From: an uncultured Lachnospiraceae bacterium
GTDB lineage: Bacteria > Bacillota > Clostridia > Lachnospirales > Lachnospiraceae
NCBI GenBank assembly: GCA_951801955.1
Contig: CATOOV010000002.1
Location: 1 to 64,000, forward strand
Direction: 5' to 3'
DNA: 64,000 nucleotides
Every line of letters starts with the position of its first letter. Positions within the stretch are counted from its first letter, which is position 1. Positions 35,401-43,187 of this stretch are shown piece after piece. Made by a program: the position numbers and the translations under genes. The notes under the pieces are model-generated. The model was not told the origin of the DNA. It did not search any database and saw nothing but the letters and a program-made list of their open reading frames with translations.

Positions 35401-38165
35401 GCTTCAGACAAAATCTCTACAATTCATTACATACAGCAATTACTACTATGTGTGACTGGGTGAAATATGTGGAGTGTTTGGAGCGTTCCGGGGAGGATGC
35501 CGGTTTTGAGCATTATAAAAAGGTCAGGAATACCTTGCTGAATGACATTGATGTCCTGGTAGGATTTTACAGCCGGCAGAAAACTGAAAATTGGGAGGAA
35601 AAAGCAGGAATTAAAATATTGACAGATACGCTTGTCGAATTAAAAGCGAGGTTAAATGGAAGTTATAATGAAAACGAGCAAAAATATTTCTATATTGATT
35701 TCCTGAAATCAGATATAGTGCTTTTGGATGAAAACTATTTTCCTGTTTTTGACAAAAACTTCCATGATATTCCAGAGCTTGCCGTTACTTCGAGGATCCT
35801 TTATCATTCCAAGCAGAAGTTTGCAGGTTTGGAGGAAAGGCTGCACGATATTTTTGAAAAATCTGGAGATGATTTTGGTTCCGCACAGTTGATTGACCAG
35901 TATTTTGCAGATGTAACAGGGCAATCTGCCTTAGAGGGCAAATGGGATTTGAACGAGAGTATCAGTTTTGCAAAACGCAGGGCAGAAAAAAATAAAAACG
36001 ATTTTGTAGAAAATTTGGAATTGGCACAAAGTTATGGTCAGATTGACAATTCTATGGAAAATAGAAAAGAGAAAATTCTTCAAATTGTAAATGAATTTTA
36101 TGAACATGCCAATGATACAGATAATTATGGATTTTTCTTAAAAGTGACCAAGGCATATATGTCTCAAATTAAAAAAGATGCAAAGGTAAGGGAAGAGCCG
36201 CTGAAAAGAGAGCTGGAGCTTTATAAAAAAGAGATGCCAGAGGAAAATCCCGAAATTACAAAAAGATTTGAGAAAATTGAGAAAATGCTGGAGGTTCAGA
36301 ACTATACGGTTGCAGAGGATTTGTTGTCCCGTCTGAAGAACGGCGAACCAGAAGGGGAGCTTGAAATTTTTGAGACGGATTATCTCAGAAAATTTATGGA
36401 TGAGTATGATTATTACTGCAGAATGGTGCTGAACAGCAGCCGTACTATGAGTTCCTTGGTACCAAGCCGGCTCCGCAACAAAGAAGGACGGGGCGGGCAG
36501 CGTTTGGTTGACAATTGGATTTCCAATGGACAGACAACAGAAAAAGTAAAAAATTTACTGCAGGCATTGGGATTTTCAGTTTTGGAGGTAAAGGAACAGG
36601 CAAAAATCGGAAAATTTGAAAATTATAATGTGATGCTTATGAAACCTCAAAATGGTAAAAAAGCAAATTTTAAACATCCCATTGCCGCTTTGGGTTCCAG
36701 GGCAGTGGAAAATGGTTTTCGGGTGGTTTGCCTGTATGGAATATACGATGCAAACCGTATCATCGAGGTAATTAAAGAGCTTGGAAATGCGAAAAATACG
36801 ATGATTTTTCTCGATTGCGCACTGACGATACAAGATAGAAGGAGTCTTGCCAGAAAAGTAAAATCTGATGTGCAGGACAAATTGTTTGGCATTATTGACA
36901 GAGTACTTTTGATGTTTTTGATCAACCATTACAACGAAGAATATATCAATAAAATGCTGATGTGCATTATGATGCCTTTTGCCTATTACCAGCCTTATGT
37001 GTGGGAATCTTCCAATGAGATTCCGCCGGAAATTTTTATGGGCAGAAAAGAAGAATTGGAAAAAATTGAATCGCCTGGAGGGGTCCATATTGTATATGGC
37101 GGAAGACAGCTCGGAAAGTCTGCTTTGCTCCGAAGGGCAAAAAATGATATTGACAGAAATGAAAATGGGGACCGTGCGGTCCTGGTGGTAATAAAAGATA
37201 AAGATTATAAGAAAACGGCAAGTGCAATTGGGGAAGCGCTTTATTTTGCCGGGATACTCAAATACGACCCCCAGACGGAGGATTGGGATGAGCTGGCGCG
37301 CGTGATCAAGAAACGTCTGCTCCTTGATACAGAAGAAAAAATTCCATATCTGCTGCTTTTGTTAGATGAAGCAGACGCATTTATTGAGAGCTGCGAGGAG
37401 GTAGGGTATCATCCGTTTGATGCTTTGGAGGATATTCAGGGAATTGGAAGCGGAAGGTTTAAATTTGTGATTGCAGGATTGAGAAATATTATCCGGTTTG
37501 ACAGAGACCATACTTTAAATAGCAACAAGGGATTGACGCATTTTGCATCTATGACCGTGAAACCATTCCAGGTGCAGGAGGCAAGGGAACTTTTGGAGGT
37601 TCCGCTATATTATCTCGGTTTACGGTTTCCAGCAGATAAGGAATCTTTGATTTCTTTGATTTTTGCCAGTGCAAATTATTTCCCAGGATTGATTCAGCTC
37701 TACTGTGCAAAATTGGTGGAGGCAATGCGCAAAGGGGATTATGCTGGATATGATGAGAGAAATACTCCTCCTTATGAAGTACAGGAAAGCCATATTAAGA
37801 AAGTGCTTGCCGATAAAGGGTTTATGGAACAGATTCGAGAAAAATTTGATATTACGCTGAGATTGGACGATGATGATTATTATCATATTATTGCGTTGCT
37901 TGTGGCGCATTTGTATCATCAGAATGGATATATGAGCGGATATACTTCAGAGGAGGTTCATGAAGAAGGACGAAGCCTGGGAATTTACAAAATTGAAGAG
38001 CTTAGTTTAAACAAGCTGACGGCATTGATGGAAGAACTTTGTGAATTGAATGTGCTGCGGAAAACATCAGATGAGAAATACCTGTTTAACCAATATCGCT
38101 TCCATCAGATGATGGGTTCTTGTCAGGAAGTAGATGATAAGCTTATGGAGTATATGGGAGAATAA
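32418..38165 (+). CDS. Giant multidomain P-loop NTPase (STAND-like), 1915 residues
   Basis: I do not recognise a named family. In order: a helical N-terminus (1-200), an acidic low-complexity zone with seven 20-residue repeats (about 211-350), a winged-helix-like segment (about 410-470, IPKEMVNYAFEHLIKKGYLRRY) and an alpha/beta segment (about 495-610). A second acidic linker (about 635-735) and a long helical middle (740-1400) follow. Last come an alpha/beta domain (about 1415-1500), an AAA/STAND-type ATPase and a winged helix (about 1800-1915). The ATPase has Walker A YGGRQLGKSALLRR (lysine about 1567), Walker B YLLLLLDEADAF (about 1650) and a VIAGLRN sensor. The start is ATG 32418 behind GAGGAGG. 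It is probably an operon with 38238. Confidence 0.85.
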   Translation: MEKKEILEAIRGNLKEIKSGMLCMEKDIAHISACIKNQQFIPVDISQNMIDVLKNVKEARDDCKEQYEQLSDDPFEFQKIEDFESVLSVIEEEARREDFIQTTQLFLKLHAKDEHIQELLVSEQIKLVELLPEADDTDEALSKIRPYYDFVQLVIGKDSTSSASIVESIVNLRVNFGDGLIGEAFCKNNIYIKTEEDTKGEPLKELSRINGGGKNADSLETLEEKAALQSEGQIAGHLGESQAKVTSQASEEQITGQLEGVEPGVALHAEEDDDADLLEGVEPGVALHAEGDDDADLLEESQTEGFLQAYEGEAITGEESFGQPGTLQDAKEAETEQMEGSSQETGSAQDTEEEEEQAEELNEEFPKIVQELLDAQAILPDTYNYGELKIYKGEREGKKFGANIFKNDLKSGHMKLEKKIFVFARKYDAIAENFIFAFTDIPKEMVNYAFEHLIKKGYLRRYSILGIGSFCCVTPKGEHAFSSKEACAFLGVKRSGHNQNVEVVEDTIQAVATRIAYAKMLGLDFKIRGAIGFSIQKLLYTESFLLGIENLKQESDLFVGCFWGQLDECDKFDKELKDSLQELKKVSRIIFVGMDVSHVSAVAEVFIARYEEFMPEERYLYALKDDSFYSWEDGQELEVQDIWRFQEEGEKEGQETFEKESEMKAVLQTEGEKKAVSETGDEKKIGLEIEFKSETNDRLGAVPEAELEEGEKWKDGLKDVEKLEEDQVFQPVIGMENILQEAYKMIVGGRTYCAAAYLKANTTIIDGIDMVYDKLAYAVNEPSRSCSYSSDEIFDVFLDDSSLFYDYLMISAALRTFFYNHSEFDYSMKALYENMKNLPTVTLIPELSNFMYFLIDFKEQEHKGIDVYADYRMKDKILLENTIIRIQREAEGFYEKNVRGHFSEKASHKRFMETMKLIFSQDNDIAVYLNYIVEGDNSVLELMKEYLAENFMKDESPVDVVNIDRSKIEAYIDDNWDKAREKMRVAKKTSDLMGSFRQNLYNSLHTAITTMCDWVKYVECLERSGEDAGFEHYKKVRNTLLNDIDVLVGFYSRQKTENWEEKAGIKILTDTLVELKARLNGSYNENEQKYFYIDFLKSDIVLLDENYFPVFDKNFHDIPELAVTSRILYHSKQKFAGLEERLHDIFEKSGDDFGSAQLIDQYFADVTGQSALEGKWDLNESISFAKRRAEKNKNDFVENLELAQSYGQIDNSMENRKEKILQIVNEFYEHANDTDNYGFFLKVTKAYMSQIKKDAKVREEPLKRELELYKKEMPEENPEITKRFEKIEKMLEVQNYTVAEDLLSRLKNGEPEGELEIFETDYLRKFMDEYDYYCRMVLNSSRTMSSLVPSRLRNKEGRGGQRLVDNWISNGQTTEKVKNLLQALGFSVLEVKEQAKIGKFENYNVMLMKPQNGKKANFKHPIAALGSRAVENGFRVVCLYGIYDANRIIEVIKELGNAKNTMIFLDCALTIQDRRSLARKVKSDVQDKLFGIIDRVLLMFLINHYNEEYINKMLMCIMMPFAYYQPYVWESSNEIPPEIFMGRKEELEKIESPGGVHIVYGGRQLGKSALLRRAKNDIDRNENGDRAVLVVIKDKDYKKTASAIGEALYFAGILKYDPQTEDWDELARVIKKRLLLDTEEKIPYLLLLLDEADAFIESCEEVGYHPFDALEDIQGIGSGRFKFVIAGLRNIIRFDRDHTLNSNKGLTHFASMTVKPFQVQEARELLEVPLYYLGLRFPADKESLISLIFASANYFPGLIQLYCAKLVEAMRKGDYAGYDERNTPPYEVQESHIKKVLADKGFMEQIREKFDITLRLDDDDYYHIIALLVAHLYHQNGYMSGYTSEEVHEEGRSLGIYKIEELSLNKLTALMEELCELNVLRKTSDEKYLFNQYRFHQMMGSCQEVDDKLMEYMGE
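33048..33467 (+). repeat. Seven tandem 60-bp units inside the NTPase gene
   Basis: Units begin at 33048, 33108, 33168, 33228, 33288, 33348 and 33408. Each encodes 20 residues with the outline xxxxxxLEgxepgvaLhae. Across the 33189-33309 stretch, neighbouring units are nearly identical at DNA level. The outer units are strongly diverged. Confidence 0.85.
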
Positions 38166-38237
38166 GAGAGAAAGAATTTATTAATTCTTTGATTAACTGC
38201 CTGTATATGCTGGAAAACGCACAGAATGGAGGAAACA

Positions 38238-39311
38238 ATGGAGGACATATGGTGGAAGCAGGTGACCAATGCAGTACAGTTTATTGAGAAAATGGTAGAA
38301 ACCGTACAGGAGAAAGAAAAACATGTAGCTTTGGAACTGCCTGAAAATATGCCATGGTATGATACGATGATACAATTGACAGAGGAAAAAATGCGAGGGG
38401 GAAGCTCTGAAAGGAAACTGGTCTTTATGCAGGGGGATGAGGAGGAAGCTGGAAAATCTATATTCCTTGAATTTTGCAGCGGCGATAAGCAGACGGAATA
38501 TAACCCGGCAGTTGGATATGCAGCATTTTTGGCAAAGAGCGATGATATTGTGCTGAATGAAAGGATTGTCTGGATATCTGGAATACCCAGGGACAGAAGC
38601 AGGGAGTGGATGGAGTTTGTGTCTGAGTATGCATCGAGCAGGAAGAAAAAAGGGGGAGGAGGTGGCATTTTTATTCTGGAACTCCAGGAATCCGCAGTCG
38701 GATTGGCAAAGAAAAAGGGGGTTCAGATGATTTCTTTTCATAAGGAAATCAGCCGATATGACAGTGTGGTTTTTAATATGCTTGCAGCTTCCTCTATAAA
38801 AGAACCAGCCAATTTAAAAGAATATTTGGCAGAACTAATTTCTAACATTGCGGGAAGCGATATAGAATTGGGTGCACAGTGTGTCAGAAGGCATAAGGAA
38901 TTTTTGACAGATCCCTATCAGGCATTACAAAGGATTTCCTTGGAGGAATTAAGGAGCAGCGGAAAACAATTCAACATTGCGTTAAATCCAGAAGAAGTAA
39001 AAAAGCAAATTTGGAAGGCACAGATTAAAATTATTTTTCCGTTGATTGAAGAATTCAGAGGGCGTTTTGTGGATAGATATCAGGAACAGATTCGGGGACA
39101 ACTGCCCATTCCCTATGCTTTTGGAGAGGAATTCACCGTGGCAGATGAGGTAGAGGTGGGAACTCTGTATTATATGGCATGTCATGATAAAATACACGTT
39201 TCCAGAAAGGATTATGATTGTTTGAAGATGTTTCGGGAAGCAAGAAATGATTTGGCTCACTTAAGTACCTTAAGCCAGCAAGAAATGAAAATAATATTTG
39301 ACGCATTTTAA
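38238..39311 (+). CDS. HEPN-motif protein paired with the giant NTPase
   Basis: This 357-residue protein is of unrecognised family. The N-terminal half looks like a degenerate P-loop fold: MQGDEEEAGKS (about residue 62) in place of a Walker A, then RIVWISGIPRDRSREWMEFVSEYA and a Walker-B-like GGIFILEL (about 145). The C-terminus is helical and ends in FREARNDLAHLSTLS. That fits the R-x4-H signature of HEPN ribonuclease domains (RNDLAH, about residue 338). I start at the ATG at 38238 because GGAGG at 38228-38232 suits it. ATG 38226 lacks a ribosome binding site. It follows the giant NTPase by 72 bases with no terminator, suggesting joint function. RNase activity is inferred only. Confidence 0.7.
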   Translation: MEDIWWKQVTNAVQFIEKMVETVQEKEKHVALELPENMPWYDTMIQLTEEKMRGGSSERKLVFMQGDEEEAGKSIFLEFCSGDKQTEYNPAVGYAAFLAKSDDIVLNERIVWISGIPRDRSREWMEFVSEYASSRKKKGGGGGIFILELQESAVGLAKKKGVQMISFHKEISRYDSVVFNMLAASSIKEPANLKEYLAELISNIAGSDIELGAQCVRRHKEFLTDPYQALQRISLEELRSSGKQFNIALNPEEVKKQIWKAQIKIIFPLIEEFRGRFVDRYQEQIRGQLPIPYAFGEEFTVADEVEVGTLYYMACHDKIHVSRKDYDCLKMFREARNDLAHLSTLSQQEMKIIFDAF

Positions 39312-39351
39312 TTTCAGTCTGGAATGAACAGGCTGTACTAGGAATATATAT

Positions 39352-39394
39352 CAGATGGGAGGCGGATCCCATCTTAGAACGCCGATGGCGTTTT
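39352..39394 (+). repeat. Hairpin plus R2 half-copy after the NTPase/HEPN pair
   Basis: AGATGGGA-ggcgga-TCCCATCT (about 39354-39375) is followed directly by AGAACGCC-GAT-GGCGTTTT (39376-39394), the second hairpin of R2. Without a clear T-run it is a weak terminator candidate. Confidence 0.55.
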
Positions 39395-39430
39395 GAATCG
39401 AAGATAAAGCAGAAAACATGGAGGATGTGT

Positions 39431-40048
39431 ATGAAGGTTTTAATGATTAATGGAAGCCCAAGGGCAGAAGGGAATACTTTTTTGGCATTACATGAAATGG
39501 AGAAAATATTTCAAAAAGAAGGGATTGAAACAGAAATGGTCCAGGTTGGCAATCATGCAGTGAGAGGTTGCGTGGCATGTAATTCTTGTGGTGAAAAGGG
39601 AAAATGTGTGTTTGATGACATTGTAAATGAGACAGCGCCAAAATTTGAAGCATGTGATGGACTGGTAATCGCAAGCCCTGTGTATTATGCATCGGCAAAC
39701 GCTACGTTAATTGCATTTTTAGACAGACTTTTCTATAGCACCCATTTTGATAAGACCATGAAAGTGGGGGCAAGTGTTGTGGCAGCAAGAAGAGGAGGAT
39801 TGTCGTCTACTTTTGACGAGTTGAATAAATATTTTACGATCTGTGGGATGCCGGTGGCTTCCAGCCAGTATTGGAACAGTATTCATGGCAGGCTTCCAGG
39901 CGAGGCTGCGAAAGATCAAGAAGGCTTGCAGGTCATGAGGGTTTTAGCGGCGAACATGTCATTTTTGATAAAAAGTATTGCTATTGGCAAGAAAACTTAT
40001 GGTCTGCCGCAGAAAGAGGAGCGGATATCCACAAACTTTATCTCGTAA
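39431..40048 (+). CDS. NADPH-dependent FMN reductase-like flavoprotein
   Basis: This 205-residue flavodoxin-fold protein begins MKVLMINGSPRAEGNT, the phosphate-binding loop for FMN. It carries CVACNSCGEKGKCVFDD (about residue 48), a cysteine cluster common in the iron-sulfur flavoprotein-like branch of this family, then VIASPVYYASANATLIAFLDRLF. It probably reduces quinones, nitro compounds or an unknown acceptor. The start is ATG 39431, spaced 6 bases from GGAGG (39420-39424). The ATG at 39425 touches the ribosome binding site. It is monocistronic. Confidence 0.88.
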   Translation: MKVLMINGSPRAEGNTFLALHEMEKIFQKEGIETEMVQVGNHAVRGCVACNSCGEKGKCVFDDIVNETAPKFEACDGLVIASPVYYASANATLIAFLDRLFYSTHFDKTMKVGASVVAARRGGLSSTFDELNKYFTICGMPVASSQYWNSIHGRLPGEAAKDQEGLQVMRVLAANMSFLIKSIAIGKKTYGLPQKEERISTNFIS

Positions 40049-40301
40049 AAATTTGAAATGACTAAGCGGTGTTTTTCTAAAAGTTAGTAGATTACTCCAG
40101 TGGAAGATTAAAAGGTGTTTTAAAGAAAAAGTGTGTTTCGCAGTACAGTTAAGACATGATACAAGCGAAGCATACTTTTTTATACGAAAACCATTACCAT
40201 TTAAAAAAATATATCCGATATAAATACTAATACACCGAATCATAATTTCGTGTACCAGGGAACATTGGTTGAAAATCGCTTATTTCAAGGAGGAAATGAA
40301 T

Positions 40302-41045
40302 ATGAATACGAACGGAGTAGGAAACACATATGCGGCACAGGCGACAGCAGCGGCGCAGGCTGCATCAAGTGAGAAGACGAAATTGACCAGCAAAACGAAC
40401 AGAACAAATGGACAAAAAGAGATTGGCACGCCAAAGTTAAGCGAGAAGGCACAGAAGTATTATGACAAACTTAAGAAAAAATATGGCAACATGGAATTTA
40501 TTTTAGTAAGTGCTGACAAAAAAGCAGAAGCAGAAGCGAATGTGGGTAAGTATGCCAGCAACAAGAGCTTAATCGTGTTAATTGACGATGAGAAGATTGA
40601 AAAGATGGCGGAAGACGCTGCATACCGAGAGAAATATGAAGGCATACTGGATAAAGCAACTGTCCAGTTTGCACAGATGAAAACCAGCCTTGGAAGTAAT
40701 GCAGACAGTGTAAAAGCATTTGGGATGAAGTTTGATGATTATGGAAATGCCTCTTTCTTTGCAGTAGTTGATAAGTCATTAGCGGCACAAAAAGACCGGA
40801 TTCAGCACAAGCGAGAACAGAAAGCAGAGGATCAGAAGAAAGCTGAGAAGAAAGCGGAACAAAAGGAGAAGCAAGAGAAAATACAAGAGAAGCACAAAAC
40901 CTCTGACGATACCGTGACAGTAGAGGCTTCCTCCTGGGATGAACTGCTGCAAAAGATCAATGAAACGGTTGCAATGGGGCGGAGTGATATGGTGCAGAGC
41001 AAAGCGGAGACTTATGTAGGGCAGCAGTTTGACTATACTATTTAG
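40302..41045 (+). CDS. DUF6033-like protein of unknown function
   Basis: This 247-residue soluble protein has an Ala/Thr/Ser-rich N-terminus (MNTNGVGNTYAAQATAAAQAA) and a compact alpha/beta centre (SEKAQKYYDKLKKKYGNMEFILVSADKKAEA, about residues 48-80). A very lysine/glutamate-rich coiled-coil stretch follows (about 165-205), then a short C-terminal helix. It resembles DUF6033-type proteins seen in Lachnospiraceae, though I name this only tentatively. AAGGAGG (40288-40294) fixes the start at ATG 40302. The function is unknown. A terminator lies about 75 bases downstream. Confidence 0.75.
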   Translation: MNTNGVGNTYAAQATAAAQAASSEKTKLTSKTNRTNGQKEIGTPKLSEKAQKYYDKLKKKYGNMEFILVSADKKAEAEANVGKYASNKSLIVLIDDEKIEKMAEDAAYREKYEGILDKATVQFAQMKTSLGSNADSVKAFGMKFDDYGNASFFAVVDKSLAAQKDRIQHKREQKAEDQKKAEKKAEQKEKQEKIQEKHKTSDDTVTVEASSWDELLQKINETVAMGRSDMVQSKAETYVGQQFDYTI

Positions 41046-41117
41046 TAATACCAGATGCAAAATGGTTTTTGCTTTTACTAATTTTTCTTAAAGTTAAGCT
41101 TTTCTTACACGGGTCTT

Positions 41118-41184
41118 GGCGTAGGATCCGCTTCAAATGATGTCAGTGTTTTGAAGCGGATCCTTGCGCCCCTCAAATTTTTTC
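41118..41184 (+). terminator. Rho-independent terminator
   Basis: GGCGtAGGATCCGCTTCAAA pairs with TTTGAAGCGGATCCTtGCGCC (41149-41170). A T6 run follows at 41178-41183. Confidence 0.7.
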
Positions 41185-41236
41185 GTGCAGTTTTTCTTTT
41201 TTATCAGTGATATGCTGCCACGGGCAATATGCCTGC

Positions 41237-41488
41237 TTATTTTGACGTATGGCTGTTTTTTTCCTTTTCCCCGTTGAGCATGTCAATTTCCAGAGGACTT
41301 GGTTTTACAAAGGCAGATTGAGGAAGGAAATTATACACGTCCAGATAAGAATCCAATTCAGCGCTGTTCTGAGGCGGTCTTGGAACAGCTCCAGTACAAT
41401 CAGTGACGGAGCTGGCTTTCAAATAATCGTAATTGTCTGTCAGGTCAGGCACCGGATGGGTGTCTTTCATTTTATTTTCATAATTCAT
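41237..41488 (-). CDS. Small hypothetical protein
   Basis: This 83-residue hydrophilic protein reads MNYENKMKDTHPVPDLTDNY, then SSVTDCTGAVPRPPQNSAELDSYLDVYNFLP. It has a proline-rich middle, one cysteine and no membrane segment. The start is ATG 41488, preceded by AGAGG. The frame extends further upstream without support. Codon use looks like real coding sequence, and it lies alone on the minus strand between two plus-strand units. The CTG-x-P-x-P-Q pattern reminds me of small Lachnospiraceae proteins, but I know no function. Confidence 0.55.
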   Translation of the reverse strand: MNYENKMKDTHPVPDLTDNYDYLKASSVTDCTGAVPRPPQNSAELDSYLDVYNFLPQSAFVKPSPLEIDMLNGEKEKNSHTSK

Positions 41489-41574
41489 AACATACCTCTT
41501 TTTCTTAAATATATTTGCGGTATTAGTATCTGTTATTTTGGACAGTCTATACATCAGAATTAAATAGTAAAAGT

Positions 41575-41603
41575 TTGACTTTTACACTGTAAATCATTAT
41601 AAT
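41575..41603 (+). promoter_or_regulatory. Consensus promoter of metF
   Basis: TTGACT (41575-41580), a 17-base spacer and TATAAT (41598-41603), 66 bases before the start. The ~60-base leader holds only a small hairpin (AAAGAATG/CATTCTTT). No SAM or cobalamin riboswitch is visible. Confidence 0.85.
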
Positions 41604-41669
41604 GAAAAAATAGCAAAGAATGGAAAGAAAAACATTCTTTAAATATAGGATGAAAGAAGCAAAAAATTT

Positions 41670-42539
41670 ATGAAGATATCAGAATTGTTACAAACAAAAG
41701 AAATTACAATCAGTTGTGAATTATTTCCGCCCAAAAAGGGCTCGGAGCTGCAAAAGGCACATGAATTAGTACAGGATATGGCAAAGTTAAAACCGGCATA
41801 TATCAGCGTGACTTATGGGGCAAGCGGCGGCATCAGCGAACATACGGTGGATATGGCAAATGAAGTACAAAATGTAAACGGCGTGACAGCATTGGCGCAT
41901 TTGACTTGTGCATCTTCCGGCAGGGACAAGATTCATGCCGTGCTGGGAGAATTAAAAGAAAACAAAATTGAAAACATTTTAGCGCTGCGGGGGGATATTC
42001 CAGAGGATTTGGATTTTCCGCTGCAAAACCAGTACCGCTATGCCAGTGAGCTGGTGAAAGAAATTAAGGAATTTGGTGATTTTTGTATCGGGGGCGCCTG
42101 TTACCCAGAAGGGCATCCAGAAGCAGATTCGATAGAAGCAGATATTGACCATTTAAAACGCAAGGTGGAAGCAGGGTGTGAATTTCTGACAACGCAAATG
42201 TTTTTTGACAATAATATTTTATATAATTTTTTATACAGGGCTTTAAAAAAAGGAATTCAAATTCCAGTGATTGCAGGAATTATGCCCGTGACAAATGTAA
42301 ATCAGATCAAACGGATTATATCTTTATCAGGAACCATTCTTCCCCAGCGTTTTCGTGCGATTGTGGAGCGGTTTGCAGATAATCCTAGCGCATTGAAGCA
42401 GGCTGGAATTGCTTATGCCACGGAACAGATCATTGATTTGATTGCCAATGGGGTTGGGCATGTGCATATTTATACCATGAACAAGCCTGATGTTGCAGGA
42501 GCCATTATGAAAAATCTTTCAGAGATCTATATCGTATGA
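41670..42539 (+). CDS. metF: Methylenetetrahydrofolate reductase
   Basis: This 289-residue TIM-barrel flavoenzyme reduces 5,10-methylene-THF to 5-methyl-THF, the methyl donor for MetH downstream. Family features are SCELFPPKKGSE (with the catalytic glutamate, about residue 17), VTYGASGG (about 48), LALRGDIPEDL (about 110), GGACYPEGHPEA (about 140) and FLTTQMFFDN (about 175). It is the first gene of a metF, activation-domain, metH operon; the next start overlaps its stop by 4 bases. The ribosome binding site is weak, which is unusual for this window. Confidence 0.95.
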   Translation: MKISELLQTKEITISCELFPPKKGSELQKAHELVQDMAKLKPAYISVTYGASGGISEHTVDMANEVQNVNGVTALAHLTCASSGRDKIHAVLGELKENKIENILALRGDIPEDLDFPLQNQYRYASELVKEIKEFGDFCIGGACYPEGHPEADSIEADIDHLKRKVEAGCEFLTTQMFFDNNILYNFLYRALKKGIQIPVIAGIMPVTNVNQIKRIISLSGTILPQRFRAIVERFADNPSALKQAGIAYATEQIIDLIANGVGHVHIYTMNKPDVAGAIMKNLSEIYIV

Positions 42540-43186
42540 GGGTCGACAGAAAAGAGGCTTTGCGGTATTTGGGATATCGCGGGCAGGAGATAGAGGGACA
42601 AACGCTTCAGATGATAGAGGAAATAGCCGCAGAGCTGGAAGAAAACAGCAGCCCGAAAAGTATCTACCATGAATATGGATGTAAAGTGACAAAAGATATG
42701 GTAAAGCTAGGCGGACTGGAAATAAAAAGCCATAATCTTTCTGTGAATCTTAAGGGATGTGAGCGCGCAGTACTTCTTGCGGCTACCATAGGGCGTACTG
42801 CAGATTTTATGATTCGAAAATATTCCATTTCCAATTTTGCAAAAGCAGCAATTGTGCAGGCGGCAGGGGCGGCATGTATTGAGAGTTATGTGGATGAAGT
42901 GGAGGAGGCAGTACGGAAAGATGCAGCGAGCAGGGGATTGTATCTGCGCCCCAGATTCAGTCCTGGCTATGGAGATTTTTCCTTGGAATACCAGAAAGAT
43001 ATTTTTACATTGTTGGAATGCAGCAAACGAATTGGGATTACACTGACAGAAGGAAATCTGATGATGCCTTCGAAATCTGTAACGGCAGTGATTGGGCTTA
43101 CTGCAAAAGAAAGAGAATCTTGCCAGATGGAGAAATGCAGCCTTTGCGCCAAGACAGACTGTGAATTTCGGCAGGAGGGAGATTGA
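42536..43186 (+). CDS. Methionine synthase reactivation-domain protein
   Basis: This 216-residue stand-alone version corresponds to the C-terminal activation domain of cobalamin-dependent methionine synthase, which binds SAM and supports reductive remethylation of inactive cob(II)alamin. The YLRPRFSPGYGDFSLEYQ stretch (about residue 137) carries the conserved RxRxSPGYG SAM-binding signature. A C-terminal CxxCxxxxxCxF cluster (CSLCAKTDCEF) is added. It lies between metF and metH, overlapping metF by 4 bases and ending 1 base before metH. The pair thus rebuilds full-length MetH from two polypeptides. Confidence 0.92.
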   Translation: MRVDRKEALRYLGYRGQEIEGQTLQMIEEIAAELEENSSPKSIYHEYGCKVTKDMVKLGGLEIKSHNLSVNLKGCERAVLLAATIGRTADFMIRKYSISNFAKAAIVQAAGAACIESYVDEVEEAVRKDAASRGLYLRPRFSPGYGDFSLEYQKDIFTLLECSKRIGITLTEGNLMMPSKSVTAVIGLTAKERESCQMEKCSLCAKTDCEFRQEGD

Positions 43187-43187
43187 T

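Noticed and set aside
41604-41669. Possible SAM or cobalamin riboswitch before metF
   Set aside because: The leader is only about 60 bases with one small hairpin, too short for either known aptamer.
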